This document shows positions 63,445 to 64,000 of a stretch of 64,000 nucleotides of DNA, one piece after another; the stretch's first letter is position 1, and each line of letters begins with the position of its first letter. The DNA lies in contig CAJNOL010001161.1 in the NCBI GenBank assembly GCA_905250125.1, positions 1-64,000 on the forward strand. The letters are read 5' to 3'. The notes beneath the pieces were generated by a model. It did not search any database. It had not been told where the DNA came from and saw only the letters and a program-made list of their open reading frames with translations. The position numbers were made by a program, and so were the translations under genes. The DNA comes from Rotaria sordida (taxonomy: Eukaryota > Rotifera > Eurotatoria > Philodinida > Philodinidae).

Positions 63445-64000
63445 AATTAATTGACATTTTATTTTTCTGTGGGATAAATAGACTAGCTAATATAATAACG
63501 AAGTGCAGAAAGAACTAAGTATTCACGTTCTTCGCTGCTTTTTCAATTATTATAGAATTTATTGTTTCATTTGTGTTTTCATATCACTCTAGATAACAAA
63601 TACCAATGATTAAATAAATAAAATATATGTATTAATTTTAAAATTAAAAAAAATCAAAATATTTATCTAGTAGAAAATTTTATCCAAAATATCAAAAGAG
63701 TAAAACTACGATTGATTTTTCAAAAATTTTATCTACTAACCAATGCATCGAATGTGCTTGGTTTTCAGTGATTATTTCTAAATGCACTGTGTGATGACTT
63801 TTTTTCATAACTAGATCGTTATTGAAGATTTATATATATTCAGAATCAGGAAGATCTCAATAATATTTGTACTAAACATTATGCTAGTCATTGTTAGAAA
63901 AAAATAATAGATGACACTCTCTACTAATTGATCGAGACAGAGAATTATAATTGTCTATCATAGAGATGACGCTAGTTAACAAAACTATCAAAATAGAAAA
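63445..64000. other. Downstream flank, no gene seen
   Basis: 3' flank of the Gly/Pro-rich gene with AATAAA-like motifs at about 63610-63625. No coding feature. Confidence 0.5.

Overview
This window is AT-rich animal nuclear DNA. Its genes carry many short introns (about 45-70 bases) with GTAAG donors and T-rich AG acceptors, and a few longer introns. The proteins (UNC80, Crooked neck, SGT1, cereblon, a FET RNA-binding protein, a tetraspanin and a caspase) are metazoan. The very AT-rich third positions, compact same-strand gene trains, splice-acceptor-like AGs just before many start codons (suggesting spliced-leader trans-splicing) and a nuclease family that is rare in animals all fit a bdelloid rotifer. 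That placement is an inference from style, not a database match.

Layout. 1-19.3 kb holds four minus-strand genes in a row, transcribed right to left: tetraspanin, caspase with a C-terminal Death-like domain, Crooked neck splicing factor, and the giant UNC80 gene, which runs off the left edge. A 253-base mariner-type foldback MITE sits in a Crooked neck intron. 20.3-23.4 kb encodes a PARP-like ADP-ribosyltransferase behind five tandem C-x2-C-H-C zinc fingers. 26.0-26.4 kb is a small ID-type HLH gene (no basic region), followed by about 7.5 kb without a supportable gene that contains a cluster of CAGCTG E-boxes and, at its far end, a degenerate 33-base tandem repeat. 34.0-35.0 kb is a membrane-anchored S1/P1-type nuclease, and 35.9 kb a tRNA-Leu(UAA).

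37.5-43.7 kb contains minus-strand SGT1 (SUGT1) and a large coiled-coil protein of uncertain identity. A 309-base divergent promoter region separates the latter from a plus-strand train: SMIM4/UQCC5, a 72-residue single-pass membrane protein, and cereblon, with gaps of 101 and 144 bases. A FET-family RNA-binding protein follows. 52.3-55.1 kb is a dynamin-superfamily GTPase with two C-terminal membrane segments. 56.0-56.9 kb is an unrecognised small gene. 61.6-63.4 kb is a Gly/Pro-rich structural-looking protein.

The best candidates for something unusual are the caspase architecture, the zinc-finger PARP, the animal S1/P1 nuclease, the operon-like trains, the 33-base repeat with its palindromic core, and the dynamin-like GTPase. 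No CRISPR array, prophage or bacterial-type operon is present. Exon structures were read by eye, so CDS entries give the genomic span from start to stop codon, introns included.
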